The notes below the pieces were generated by a model. It was not told where the DNA came from and searched no databases. It saw nothing but the letters and a program-made list of their open reading frames with translations. Of a stretch of 58,000 bases of DNA, positions 44,041 through 55,461 are shown one piece after another. The position numbers and the translations under genes were made by a program. The number at the start of each line of letters is the position of its first letter. The first letter of the stretch is position 1. The stretch covers positions 830,946,160 to 831,004,159 of the forward strand of contig NC_081411.1 in NCBI RefSeq assembly GCF_030272615.1, written 5' to 3'. This DNA is from Cryptomeria japonica. Taxonomy: Eukaryota; Streptophyta; Pinopsida; Cupressales; Cupressaceae.

Positions 44041-46469
44041 TGATTTCCATAATTAGTCTCAAAGATTCTCCAGCTAAGAAAGGGAAAGTAGGAGATAAAT
44101 TCATCCTTAATACCCATCTCCTCAAGGATCTAGATGTGTTGGTCACCCTAAAAATTATTAGGCTTCTGAACAAAGCAAACAAGGAAATGAATTCTCATGT
44201 AGCCAGATGGAACCAAAATGTTATGAGTTGGTGAACATTACTCCAAACTATTGGGCAAAAGAAAGCTAAAGACTATAGGTTGGTGGAGAAAACACTTACT
44301 AATGAACTGTACCAATGCAAGATAGATGTCTAGAATAGTCCAAGCAAAGTAGAATTTTCGGACAAAGTGGCTCAGGTAAGGGATGCTCTGAGGAAGCACC
44401 AACAAGTTAAGATTAGAGGTGCAATTATCAGGGCCCGAAGTCAATAGATGCAATTCAGTGACAAAGGTTCTAAATTTTTCTTCAATATACTTAAGCAGAA
44501 GCAATTTAGAGAAAATATTGATAGGTTATGGATAGATAATAAAGAGGTAGTGGACTTGGAAGACATTAAAGAGGCTTTTTGCAAATATTATAGAGAACTC
44601 TTCTCCTCAGAAGACCCCCTTAAATCTCAGGAAGCCAGAGAAAAATGCAGATCTATTATTCCCAGTAAGATTACATGGGAGGACACACAAACGTTGGGAG
44701 AAACTATCTCTGTGGGTGAGCTAAAAACTGCTATTAGGAACCTGAGAAATAACAAAACTCTGGGTCTGGATGGTCTGCTTGTCGAATTTTATAAAGCTAA
44801 TGAGGAATGGATTTGCCAGGACCTCCATGAACTATATTAAGAGGCTTATGAGAGGGGATCGTTAGGGGAACTTATCAATAAAGGGACTATAAAGTTACTA
44901 CCCAAAGAAGGGGACAAGTCACTTATCAAAAATTGGAGACCCATTACTCTCCTCAATGTGTCCTATAAAATTCTGGCCAAAGCTCTTGCGCTCAGACTAG
45001 AGAATATGCTATCGAAATTCATATGTCCCACTCAAATAGGGTTCATAAAAGGAAGATATATACTAAAAAATCTAATCACCGGCTGGGAGGCGATGGACTG
45101 GGCAAATGTATCAGGGTAGAATGTGGCCATGTTTCTTTTGGATTTTGAGAAGGCCTATGACAGGGTTGAATGGGAGTTTATATTAATGATGCTAGAAGCC
45201 TTTGGATTCCCTGTGGAATTCTGCAAATGGGTGAAGATTCTCCTTAAAGATGTGTCTACTCAGATAGAGATTAATGGTTCTCTCTCGAAGTCTATTAAGC
45301 TCGGTAGGTCTATTAGACAGGGTTGCCCTCTTGCCCCTACTCTTTTTGTTATTGCTTTTGATGCCCTGTATTATATCTTAAGAGATTACAACATATCCCC
45401 TAAAGTAGGAGGTGTTAAACTTCATGATGGGTCTAAACTAATTAATACCCAATTTGCTGATGAAATTGCAATAGAACTGGCCAAGCATAATATGGAAGCC
45501 CTGGAGTGCAAAATTAAGTTCTTAGGTGAGACCTCAGGGGCCAAAACTTCTCAGGCTAAATCCACCTTGCTTGGGTGGAAGGAGAAGCCACCGAATTGGC
45601 TTTACCAGTTTGGCATCCAATGGGGGGGGCCTAATAATATTGTAAGGTACTTGGGAATACCCTTTGCCATCTCCCCTTCTCTCAAGGAGATGTGGCTTTG
45701 GGTTAGAGGTAAAATTGACAAGAAGCTCAATAAGTGGAATAATAGGTATCTTTCACTTGTTGGAAGAGTGCAAGTGTGTCAAAAAATTCTATCCTCATAC
45801 AGTATCTACTATTCCTCGGTGTGGATGTTCTCCAACTACCAAATCATGGAAATTCAAAAAGTTGTTAGAAACTTCCTATGGTCTGACGGGAAAGGAAATA
45901 AAAAGATACACTCTGTTAAGTGGGGGCGGTGCCACGTAGAGAAGAATTTGGGAGGGCTCGAGCTAAAAGACTTGAGAATACAAGGGGTTGCCCTTGCTGC
46001 AAAGTGGATCTTTCAAGCTTTTGATGGCTATGAACCATGGAAAATTCTAGTAAGAAACAACATACTGAGAGCTATTCCAAAGAAGGCTAAATCATGGAAA
46101 TCTCTTCCTTTTTGTGACCTAGTGGCTGGAGGTTTTGCAATCTCAGTGCAAGGTTCAAGTGTCTTTAAGTTTATTTGGAAAGCCTGGGAAACTATTAGAC
46201 CTTTCATCACAAATAATAGGGCCAGCAACAATGACCACATCCATGGGGAAAGGTCTATCTGGTGGAACCTTCTCCATTCATCTAAACCTCTTGCACTTAC
46301 ACAAGGGTGCTCTGCTAAAGCATGGGCCATTAAGGGCATTCGATGCTTTAAAGACATTATAGAGAATGATAGGCTTCTTAGCTGGGAATCTCTTAGAGAT
46401 AGATTTGATCTGCAGAATTCCCAGAAGAGAACCTATAACATGATGAAACTTGCTTGTTCAAACCTGTAG
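44001..46469 (+). pseudogene. LINE-C ORF2, reverse transcriptase
   Basis: Frame 0 runs from the end of the endonuclease to 46469 with stops at 44232, 44332, 44445, 44838 and 45117; the last 448 codons are uninterrupted. Seen in order: the linker (SDKGSKFFFNILKQKQFREN), the KLLPKEGDKSLIKNWRPITL block, IGFIKGRYI, FLLDFEKAYDRVEWEF, SIRQGCPLAPTLF, then QFADEIAIEL at about 45450-45480 and the YLGIPF and GRVQV blocks. The catalytic FADD reads FADE: GAA at 45462-45464 encodes Glu for the second Asp, which alone should cripple polymerisation. Confidence 0.92.
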
Positions 46470-47140
46470 TTACCCAAGAAATGCATGATTATTAGTGAAA
46501 GATGTACTGAGCTAATGTGGAATAATATTATTTTTGTGTCTAATGTCAAAGCTATTACTGTTTATAATACCCTAACATATGATGAATCTATTATAATGTA
46601 TGCTAACAATTTGTGGTTTGCAAAACTCTTAGTGAAACAGTGGCAGAAGATATTTTCATGACTTTGGATCAATCCTATCACACCTAAGAAAAAATGCTTT
46701 AGATGGTTGATGTTAATTAACAGGTTGCCATTCAGAAAAGATCATAATAATACGGATATATGCAAAGTGTGTAGAGTACCTGAGTCTGTTAGGCACATTT
46801 TTTTTAATGTAGTATTGCTAGAGAAATTTGGCTGTTATTTGGTATATCTTTTCCTAAGCAGATTCTTGTTCTAGATGTTCTCACTGGATATATTAAGGAT
46901 TTGAAAAAGGATACTAATTCATTCTGGTATATTCTTTCCACTGAAATTTTATGGTATATATGAAAAATTAGAAATGAAGTTCCAAGGTCTATTTTGTGGA
47001 CTCACCCTTCATCAAATTTTTCTGCAGGTATCTGTGACAATGAACATTGAGAAGCACAAATTCCTCAGATTCATTAAAGATGGAAATGCCAAGATGTACC
47101 TTCATGAGATGGAGAATTGATACAAGTGGAGGCTGGCCGC
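46470..47140 (+). pseudogene. LINE-C ORF2, zinc-binding domain and C-terminal end
   Basis: Beyond a TAG at 46467-46469 the translation gives ITPKKKCFRWLMLINRLPFRKDH and ICKVCRVPESVRHIFF (about 46670-46810), the reverse-transcriptase zinc-binding domain with Cys-x2-Cys. The later Cys/Trp block is degraded. A Lys/Arg/Glu-rich helix-like end lies at about 47040-47200. No RNase H follows. Confidence 0.7.
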
Positions 47141-47529
47141 AAGAAAAAAACAAGTCGTTGAACTAGCAATGGAGAGCCTAGGAGTAGAGGTGGGAAAAAT
47201 CAGAGACCCGATGAAGGATCACATTCAGATGCTTACACAACTCTTGAGGGTAAGCAGACCGTGTGGATGGAAGGCCCGCTGGGGTGGATGACCTGGATGG
47301 AGGCCTTTCAAGATCATGAACAATCTTGATCCATCTTTTGACACTACATTACATCTCCTATGTTCTAGTTTTGACAGTAATTTCTGCAGACATATGCATA
47401 TTTTTGTGTAAAATTTGTGTATAATCCTATTTAGTTTTTTAGATCTGCGATCCTTATGTACATTCAACTATAGTTAGTTGAACTCTGGTTATGACAATTT
47501 TTGTAACGGTTTTACTCCTTATATGCAAT

Positions 47530-47533
<4 letters not shown>
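47141..47533 (+). other. 3' untranslated region of LINE-C
   Basis: No frame on the + strand. It ends ACTCCTTATATGCAATACAAATATA and runs into the TA tract that forms the 3' tail. Confidence 0.55.

Positions 47534-47593
<60 letters not shown>
47534..47593. repeat. (TA)n microsatellite, 3' tail of LINE-C
   Basis: About 30 uninterrupted AT units. It sits exactly between the LINE 3' end and the probable right target duplication. Confidence 0.95.
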
Positions 47594-47596
<3 letters not shown>

Positions 47597-47604
47597 TTAT
47601 TTCA
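47592..47604 (+). repeat. Probable right target duplication of LINE-C
   Basis: ATTCATTATTTCA, 11 of 13 against 41152-41164. Confidence 0.5.
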
Positions 47605-47639
47605 ATAATGTTATACTTTGAAAAGTATATTAAATATTT

Positions 47640-47645
<6 letters not shown>

Positions 47646-47686
<41 letters not shown>
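47646..47686. repeat. (GT)n microsatellite
   Basis: About 20 uninterrupted TG units, 50 bp after the TA tract. Confidence 0.95.
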
Positions 47687-47692
<6 letters not shown>

Positions 47693-48805
47693 TTAAAAGT
47701 ATAACTTTAATTTAATATGTTTTGAAAAAATGTATTTTTGATTTTTGTTCAAATAGAATACCTCTTGATCTTAATAATATTTTAATGTCTAAATGACTAT
47801 CAAATTTAAAGTAAAAGATAAGAATTTTTGTTAGCACACTCATATCATTATACTAATTATACCTCTTGATATAGTAACATTAAACAACTTTTTCATTATA
47901 TTATATTTAAAATTATCTAAATAACAATTATTTATTTCTAATCTCATATTAATCGTTGTCATAATAAGTGAATATATTCTAAAATTTATTTTATTAAAAA
48001 ATAACTTTGTAATGTAAAACTTTACTAATAATTGACCAAAATATTATATTAAAAATAGAACTCTTTTTCATCCATTATTTTTCTATACTATCAATTCAAC
48101 TTAGAAATAAGAACATAGAATATAATAATTGTTAACCCTTGCATTCATCATCTCTAAATTTAATTTAGCTTCAAGTTTAAATAAGATGTCATTTAAATAA
48201 AATAAGATAAATCAACATTTATTTAAAATCTCTTTACCCAACACGAAGTCGACATCAATGATTCCTCACATAATGATGATAATTTATCACTTATCATATA
48301 ATAAACGAACAATATTATATAAACGAGAACTTTTCAAAGTGTGTGTAGAGACATTAAATAATGAAAGGGGCGACTATTTCGATAAGTTCAAACTGAGTAA
48401 ATAAATAAATAATTATTTTTTAATTATGTGCTTAAAATGTCGACACGTTGCCTCAATAATGTATTAGGTCAGGGGCTATGGAGGGACCACTATATGCGTG
48501 CAAATATTTTAATGCGTGCAAATATTTTAATTGTAAAATAAATGGGTACAAATATTTTAATCAATGAAAAGGGTGAGTCATAGCACTTGTTGACTCTAGA
48601 ATGGGCTAAGTTAGAAGAATAATGAGGTTGAGAAAGAACATTATGATCATTATACACCCTCATAACATCCAAAAAATGAGATGCAATTTCATAAAATTTA
48701 TCTATTAGGATTGAGGTTTATCAACCTTGTAAATCTTATGTATTTTATTATTCATAATATTTTTAAAAATAATTAATAAGAGATGAGGGATTCGTTATCA
48801 ATAGT
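47687..48805. other. AT-rich region without identifiable genes
   Basis: No open frame above 60 codons on the + strand. A short tandem repeat at 48496-48561 is the only structure noted. Confidence 0.65.
48496..48561. repeat. 18-bp tandem repeat
   Basis: GCGTGCAAATATTTTAAT twice in tandem (48496-48531), then GGGTACAAATATTTTAAT at 48544-48561. Confidence 0.9.
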
Positions 48806-50089
48806 TGTAGAGTGGGAAAAGTGAACTACTACGAAGGATAGTTATCCCTTGAGAGCTCAACTTTCTACAATACCCTCAAATAAACCAAGGTAATCACAAT
48901 GTTTGGGTTTATCCTATTAATTATGAAGTTGGAGTTTAATTAAGGAAATGTTATATGTTTTTGTCTATAACATGAACATAAAGCATAATTAAATTGTGAG
49001 GAGGACTTAAAAAAAAATGCAGGTGACAGAGGTCTTCCAAACAATTTGGCTAGCTATTTGTCCATGACATTTGTGCAGCACACGAACAATAATGCAACAC
49101 GTTCATGTTCCATACAAACAAAAAATAGATCTGTCTATAAGAAAACTACAGTATGACATACATAGATACTAAGGTCTAGAAATATAAGAATGTGATAAAA
49201 TAACAAATAATGACATATATAAATTATAATTAAATGGAATAATGGAAAAAGAAAAGGATAGAGATCGCCAAAAAGATTGTAAAGTTGTAAGAGCTTCCAT
49301 AGAGAAATCTCCCTTTGAAACCTACACATATAAGACCAAATAGAAATGTTGAGGTGGTTGTATAGGGGGCTTGTCGTAGTCAAACCCCTATTTTGGTGTT
49401 TCCATCTCCACAAATAACCAAGACAGGTTGAGAGATAAAAGACATGCAATTATACAAATGAAAGAACAATGTGCTATCAAATAAAAGAGAGTGCAATATG
49501 TTCAAATAGAGCTTCAAAGATAGTGGTTACCCATCCTTTACCATAGGAAGACAATTTGTCCAAAGGACAAAGTTGCTTTTGCATGAATGTCGCAAGAAAG
49601 GACAAGCTATCTCCCAAGCTTCAACCAATGGTCTCAATGTGAAAGTATGTTCTTCAGTATGTTATTGTGTAAGATAAAATAGAAAGAATGTTGTAGTCTT
49701 TGAAATCGTAGATAGAGTGAGTTGTTGTCCCAAAGATCCAATTGTTGGAGCCAAAATAAAAGTTTAAACTTTGGTATGGGAGGCATGTATTCATTATTGA
49801 TGCTTGTGTAGGCTAACAGAGGTGTTACACTACCAAAACATGGGGACTATAATATTCCAATGGTTTGTGTAGTCATAGATTCCTATGATATGCTAGTGTG
49901 TTGTGTGGACGTCTACGCATAACACATTTGTTCAACGAAATTAAACTTGAGGGTCAGAAATCAGACCTATTTAGTAAGTATGAGCACTTTAATTGGATTA
50001 AGGATCATATTTCATAATTATCTTTTATTGATCCATGAAGAAGGCATATGTGATATGAAATTGTAGGGTATGCAATTTATGACATTACA
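48806..50089 (-). repeat. 3' LTR of element D, a diverged relative of element A
   Basis: + strand TGTAGAGTGGGAAAAGTG ... GACATTACA, 1284 bp. It shares with the element A LTR the start (TGTRATGGTGGAAAAGTG), the TCAAACCCC(A/T)(G/T)TTTTGG block at about 49378-49396 and the end (GCAATTTATGACATTACA against GCAATTTTATCACACTACA). The order and spacing of blocks are conserved. Confidence 0.72.
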
Positions 50090-51237
50090 TTATACCCCCA
50101 CTTTAGTGAGCATATGTGTTCTAACAAATATGTGAGCTTTAGTAGAGAGGGGTTAGAGAGGCTTTTACCTAGGATGTGAAGGGGATACAAAGTCATATAT
50201 CTATGTGGACTTGCCCCCAGGGAAGATATTCGTGTCAATCTTGCAAAAAACTATGATGCTAAGTTGTATATTCAACATAAACATGTTAGTTGCAAACAAA
50301 CACGTTAGGTGAAAAAGCGAAAAATAGATATCAAAATTTATAGATATATATAAGACGTTGATAAGTATGTCTATCAAGTTGTGTTATGCTAGAGACCATA
50401 CAAGAATCTCATTGGCCCATGACTACTATAAATTGCATTGCAGGACAATCACAAAATAAAGACAAAGACATATAAAGATAGAGTCTAGCAAGGTGATCCC
50501 ATGCTAGAATGTGCCTATGTAATAACAAAGCTAAATTTAGACATATTTCTATAATATAAGAGATAAAATGTGATAATGATAGCCCCCCTTAGAATTTTTT
50601 GTGCTACACAAAGGAGTGCAAACCATTATAAGGAGTAGAGATTTTGTGTCATTAGACACATGGCGAGATGTATTCATGGAATGTTATCTTGCAAAAGATA
50701 ACACATAAAATTCACAACATCAACAAACACAGAGTAAAACACTGAGGGATCAAAGTATTTAGGGTTAGTATGATTCATAAAATGTAAGTATGTGTTTATA
50801 AATTATGTATGATTCATCATCATATCTCATAATATGTTTGAACTACAAGAATAGATGAACGAGCACATGAAGACCAAATAAAAAACAAATTGGGTCAACA
50901 TGGAAGAGGCCTAAATGTCTCAACAATTTGTATCATCCCCAAGTCAAAAATAAATAAATATATGACAAAGAGAAGAGTTGACAACAAATCTTTTCCCTCG
51001 TACCTAAGTAGCTAGGAGGGTATCTTGGGTCGTCCAAGAGAGAGAAAAAACATATATAGGCATGTATAGGGGAACACGAATAATATTAAAAAATATAATC
51101 TAAAGACAAAGTATAACACTCTAGTTGATTAATTCCAACAATTCATCCTCCTCCTAATCTTTATCATAGGGAAAAGGAGGTTGAGCTCAAATCAGAATGA
51201 TGGCTAGGGTGGTACTAGGCATATCACCTGAAGCAAG
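50090..51237 (-). mobile_element. Element D: 3' internal remnant
   Basis: Immediately after the LTR, TTATACCCCCACTTTAGTG gives on the minus strand the polypurine tract AAAGTGGGGG as in element A. Words such as GGGTTAGTATGAT (50763) and TTGGGTCAACATG (50890) match 19455-19590 of element A in order. No coding frame; the element is cut by element C near 51238. Confidence 0.65.
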
Positions 51238-52343
51238 TGTTAATACTTTCGGAGTTGTTCGTGTGCGGCATTTTGGTAAAGTTTCGGCCCCTTCCTTTAA
51301 TTTTTGGCCAGCTCTCCCGATCGCTCGCACATGTGCCAAGTGGTGTCTCAGTGTTTCTCTAAGTAGCTCGCCTGGTGTTGAGAGGACGCAGAGTTGCCGT
51401 GTGGCGCAGGTCTTTTCTTCGACGTATATTTCTCGGCCCCACCATCTTTCGTGTGCTGGCAGCGACACTTGGTGCCTCTGCATTGCATGTTTCGGTTCTC
51501 TTTTTTGTGTTCAACTTTGGGTCTCCCCCAAGTTGTCGTGTGTCTTCTTTGATGGTTCATGAACCAGAATGTTATTTGCACCACGATTTTCTTGTTTGGC
51601 AGGTGCAGGGGTCTCCATGATGCGGTTGGAGTAACAACATTAAAGGTAGTTTTTCATTGGTTTGCATCTCAGGGAGTGCCATGCTAGGAGATTCCTGATC
51701 AGAAGCGGTTGCTAAGATTTTTCTGATGTTTTTGTGTTGTTTGTTGAAGGCTGAGGGCTATATATATAGGCATTCTTTCTGTTTTTTTAAGGTTCAGACT
51801 TTCGTGAGAATTGATTAGACTTTGGCTCATTGAAAAGCCTTAATTTTAATTAAATTGGGTGAATGATAGACATATCAGATTGTGCCTATGGCCTCTGTGG
51901 TTGTTTTATTTGAAGCTTAATAAATTGACTTATGTGTTGTATTCAAATTTAGTAACTTCTATGATATATGTTGTGAGACTCTACAAATTAAACTATGTTT
52001 TAGGACTTGTTATCTGTTGGATGAATGGTGAATGTCATTATGTTGAATGATTTTAGTTTAATTGTCTTCTCTAATGGTGTTGAGCATGTAGATTGTTGAA
52101 TGGGCTTTAAAATTGCATGTATCTGGGTTTTATGTGTTGCTAGTGTCCTAAAAATATTATGACATATCGCCTAAGTAGTGTAACTTTTTAAGTTTTCCTC
52201 TTCCCCTTTTCTCCCCCAATTGTATGAAGAGTCAGCTTCTCAAACCCAGAGGTTATTCAGTGAATCTCGCACAAAATATCCCCCATCACTTAATTTCCCA
52301 TTAGGTTGTTCGCATTTAATGTAAAATTAGGAGTCAATAGTTC
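51238..52343 (+). repeat. Probable 5' LTR of element C
   Basis: Its 3' edge is fixed by the primer site. The 5' edge is a guess: TGTTAATACTTTCGGAG at 51238 is the likeliest TG start after element D. A TATA-like GCTATATATATAGG at 51756-51769 supports promoter content. CpG-rich at 51240-51650. The other LTR lies outside the window, so the edge cannot be tested here. Confidence 0.5.
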
Positions 52344-52346
52344 TTT

Positions 52347-52366
52347 TTTTGGCACGCCCAGTGGGA
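52347..52366 (+). promoter_or_regulatory. Primer-binding site of element C
   Basis: TTTTGGCACGCCCAGTGGGA follows the LTR. I recall this word as a common primer site of plant Tat elements. Confidence 0.8.
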
Positions 52367-52395
52367 CCTAATTTTGAACAAGCCTAAAAAAATTT

Positions 52396-53115
52396 ATGAG
52401 CCATAGACCTATTACCAAGAGTCAAACATCTTTAAATCCCAATTTACTTCTACCACCTGTAGTAAGTGTCCATTCGTTTGCAGCTACTTCTTCTCAGAAT
52501 CCACCTTTTATCCCTGCGGTACATGTTCCTGTAGTAATGGCTCAAGTTCCTCCTAGAAATTATGTGACTTGGAATAGCGGTAGCCCTCTCATTCCTCTCA
52601 TTCTACCTATAGTATGGGGGCCAATTCCTACCTCCGAGCTAAAGGTTGTCCCTAAATTCACTGGAGAATGTTCCAAGACGTCGGGGGAACACCTACAAGA
52701 TGTGGTTGATGTCTGCACCATCCAAAACATTACAAAGCAAAATGTAGCTCTAAGATTGCTTGCAGCTTCATTCAAAGGAAGAGCTTTAGATTGGTATAGA
52801 TCTCTTAGTCCAAACTCTATAACCGATTGGGACCAACTAGGTGACCGCTTCTTTAAGAGATTTTCTGACAAGGTTGATAGCTCATCTCTAATGCAGCAAC
52901 TGATTACCATCAAAAGGGTTCCTCAAGAAGCAGTGACAGAATTCAATATGAGGTTTCAGAGGACATGGCAGAGGATACTGTTGTTCGCTTGTCCTCCCGC
53001 AAATATGGTGTTTTTTTTTTATCTAAAAGCCTTCAATTCAGATATATTTGTGATGATTCAATCTCTCGGAGGAAATACTCTCCCGGATGCGTATGACTTG
53101 GCGGTCCGAGCATAA
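52396..53115 (+). pseudogene. Element C Gag
   Basis: 239 codons from an ATG 30 bases after the primer site. A Pro/Ser-rich start leads to the capsid-like Retrotrans_gag core: VVPKFTGECSKTSGEHLQDV, LRLLAASFKGRALDWYRSL, SITDWDQLGDRFFKRF and FNMRFQRTW. This would form the particle. The frame ends in a TAA within AVRA*NNLIDTGK, where the same protein clearly goes on, so the stop is a mutation. FVMIQSLGGNTLPDAYDLA is the usual distal Gag block. Confidence 0.88.
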
Positions 53116-54015
53116 AACAATTTAATTGACACTGGAAAGCTTGCACCATGACCGCTCATGTCAGTCTTCCCTGAGTTATCAAATCAAGTTTTTGAGCGAG
53201 TTGTGCCTAGCACATCTGTACCCCAATGTATGTATGTGTATCCCGGATCCCAACAAGAAAGCATGCCTTCCCCTTCATCTCTGGCTGCGGAGGTCAATAA
53301 TAAGAAAATTTTGTTGAGATCTTTTCTAAAATGAAATCATTAATTTGAAAAGATCTCAAATCCCCCTGCTAGACCTCCCTTCCAACAAAATTTCCAAGGG
53401 AATAGACCCACATATCAGCAAAACCAATATGCGAATAACCGAGCTTCCTCAAGTCAGTCGAATGGCCAGATAGTTCCAGTGCCCAATCTTTTGCAAACTT
53501 TCTATCCCAACACCAATAAAGAGTTGACCATAGGAAAGAATAATATAGAGGATGACACCAATCTTGATGTTTCCCATATAACAATGCCAACGCCCCAAGA
53601 AAATGCCTGAAAGGCAATTTGCAACAAAAAATGCAGATTAGCGAAGTCAAGGTGTTGCCTCGGATGATTCGGTTTATGCTTCCCCTGGCATGGACAATGC
53701 GGCTCTCATCGTACAGATGCAAGGTATGTCAATATAGAAGGAAATGGAGATAGATTTGGACCATAATTTATTCTCTTAGATGGAGGATGAGGACGTCGTA
53801 CTCACAAACAATGCAATTGCATCAAGCTCAGGAGCTCCTCAAGTGCAGTCAGACTACAACCTCCGGTCAAAAAGACGTTTTATGGGAGAGCATGTAGGCA
53901 TGCAAGGAAGGTTCATCTCAGATAAAGTTCCTGAACAACCCATGGTTGCTACCGCATATCCGAGAAAGGATTTTATTTGCTATAAGTCGAGAGAAGCAAA
54001 AACATCAGTGCCATC
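53116..54015 (+). pseudogene. Element C Gag C-terminal part
   Basis: Frame 1 continues for about 150 bases, then a shift leads to frame 2, open from 53780 to the solo LTR. Gln/Asn/Pro-rich sequence near 53380-53480 (FQGNRPTYQQNQYANN in the best frame) is typical of Tat Gag tails. 53780-54015 (EDEDVVLTNNAIASSSGAP ... YNLRSKR) resembles the segment preceding the protease in this group. The solo LTR interrupts it at Ser-Val-Pro-Ser. No zinc finger recognised. Confidence 0.65.
54011..54015 (+). repeat. Left target duplication of the solo LTR
   Basis: CCATC, identical to 55457-55461. Confidence 0.9.
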
Positions 54016-55456
54016 TGTAGTCACATAAATCTGTCCATTTTAATTAAATGAATATTTTGTATTTATTTGATTAAAAATCCACTAACCATCAATTAATTAA
54101 ATTAATATTTAATTAATTCATCCCCAAACATTCTTCTATTAATTAAATAAATTATTCAATTTATTTTAATTAATTCATTAAAATCAAATTCCCATTAATT
54201 AAATAAATAAAATCTATTTATTTAATTAAATCCCCCTATTCCTCTTTTAAATAAATTAAATAAAACATTTATTTAAATCATTATCCCCACCCCACTTGCA
54301 TTTTCCTACAAATGCAACTTGCACACATTTTGAAATAAATGAATTTTTATTTCAATAAAATCCTATTTTCCCTCACCCACCAAATCCACTTGCAAAATCT
54401 AATCCCCTTCTAGATTCTTCTAACCCCTTCCTAATTAGCCTAATCCATCCCCTAAATATTGTCACATTCCTAAGCAAAATGGAGTCACTTCTCAAATGAC
54501 CCAAAGTCTTGGATAACCATTGAAGGTTTTCAACCTTCAACCACCAAAAACCCCAAAGTCTTTGAAAACCATTAAAGGCTTCCAACTTTCAACCACTTAA
54601 TCCCCCAAAGTCTTCAATAACCATTAATGGTTAATTCAACCCTCCCACATGGTTAAAACATTTGTTTGACTCAACCTCTATCCAACCACAAAGGTCTCAT
54701 CAAGCATTTAATACTTTGACCATGATTATCTCTTAATCATTTGCACAAAGGTTTATCCTTGGATTAACTCCTAATCCAGTGGGTAATCCTAATTTAGGCT
54801 TGACCCTTAGCCTTTAGATAACCATGAGGTCTTCTCAGGCCTTTAATGCCTCCAACCTCTTCTTTCAACCCAATCCTGTGTTGACACTTGTCATTATTTT
54901 ATTGGTGCCAATTGTGCACATGGATCCCCAACTTTCAAGCTTGACCCTTGATTAAACCCTTCAATCCTGGCCATCCATTGCTCCATTTTTCCTATAAATA
55001 GAGCCCATTCCTTCATAATCCAGATCCTGAAAACTTGTATGCATTTAGACTATAGCCATTTTAGAGAGCATTTTAGCATAGCATAACTAAATCTTGTCTT
55101 TTTAGTTAAAATACATCATTTTAGCATTACTATTAGCTTTTCATTTCATATTTGGAGCTATTATACAAATCTCAATCCTCCATAAGCATCCATAGTGCAA
55201 AAAGCTGCTGAGAGCTACACTATTTTGGAACTTGGAGAGGAGAGGAACAAGGGAGAAAGAACTAATATCATGTTAAGAGATAGTTGGAGATATCTCATTG
55301 TCTTACTTTTTTTAGTTAGATATATTTAGCATGTTTTTAGTGTCTCCTTTGGAATGCCTTCATTGTGTTTGGTTTTTAGATTGATTAACTCTAACATCTT
55401 GTGTGTTTTATGTTGATTGATCTTGGACTAATCTTGTGCCATTTAGGAGGGCATCA
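54016..55456 (+). mobile_element. Solo LTR inserted in element C
   Basis: Starts TGTAGTCACATAAATC and ends GGGCATCA; 1441 bp; perfect 5-bp duplication CCATC. The first 270 bases are made of AATTAAAT-type words, and CCTATAAATAGAGCCC at 54991-55006 is a good TATA box on the + strand. No internal region is left, so the element was lost by recombination between its LTRs. Removing it with one duplication restores the reading frame of element C. Confidence 0.92.
54993..55000 (+). promoter_or_regulatory. TATA box of the solo LTR
   Basis: TATAAATA followed by GAGCCC, the common plant LTR core-promoter form. Confidence 0.7.
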
Positions 55457-55461
55457 CCATC
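55457..55461 (+). repeat. Right target duplication of the solo LTR
   Basis: CCATC, identical to 54011-54015. Confidence 0.9.

Larger units (their letters stand above)
41165..47591 (+). mobile_element. LINE-C: nearly full-length plant L1 element
   Basis: A GC-richer 5' leader, ORF1, ORF2 and a 3' tail ending in a TA run lie in the expected order over 6.4 kb, with a probable 13-bp target duplication. It is the most complete LINE in the window. Frames carry a handful of stops and three or so shifts, so it is dead but much younger than LINE-A. No archaeal-type RNase H follows its zinc-binding domain, unlike LINE-A and LINE-B. Confidence 0.85.

Noticed and set aside
41831-46357. Several minus-strand frames of 60-110 codons opposite LINE-C
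   Set aside because: They lie antisense to clearly recognised LINE domains and are shadows.
47534-47686. TA and GT runs read as a coding repeat (Ile-Tyr and Val-Cys)
   Set aside because: They are dinucleotide microsatellites.
51187-51620. Overlapping frames on both strands that could suggest a small host gene
   Set aside because: GC-rich sequence gives long chance frames; no known domain, and the place fits the U3 part of an LTR.
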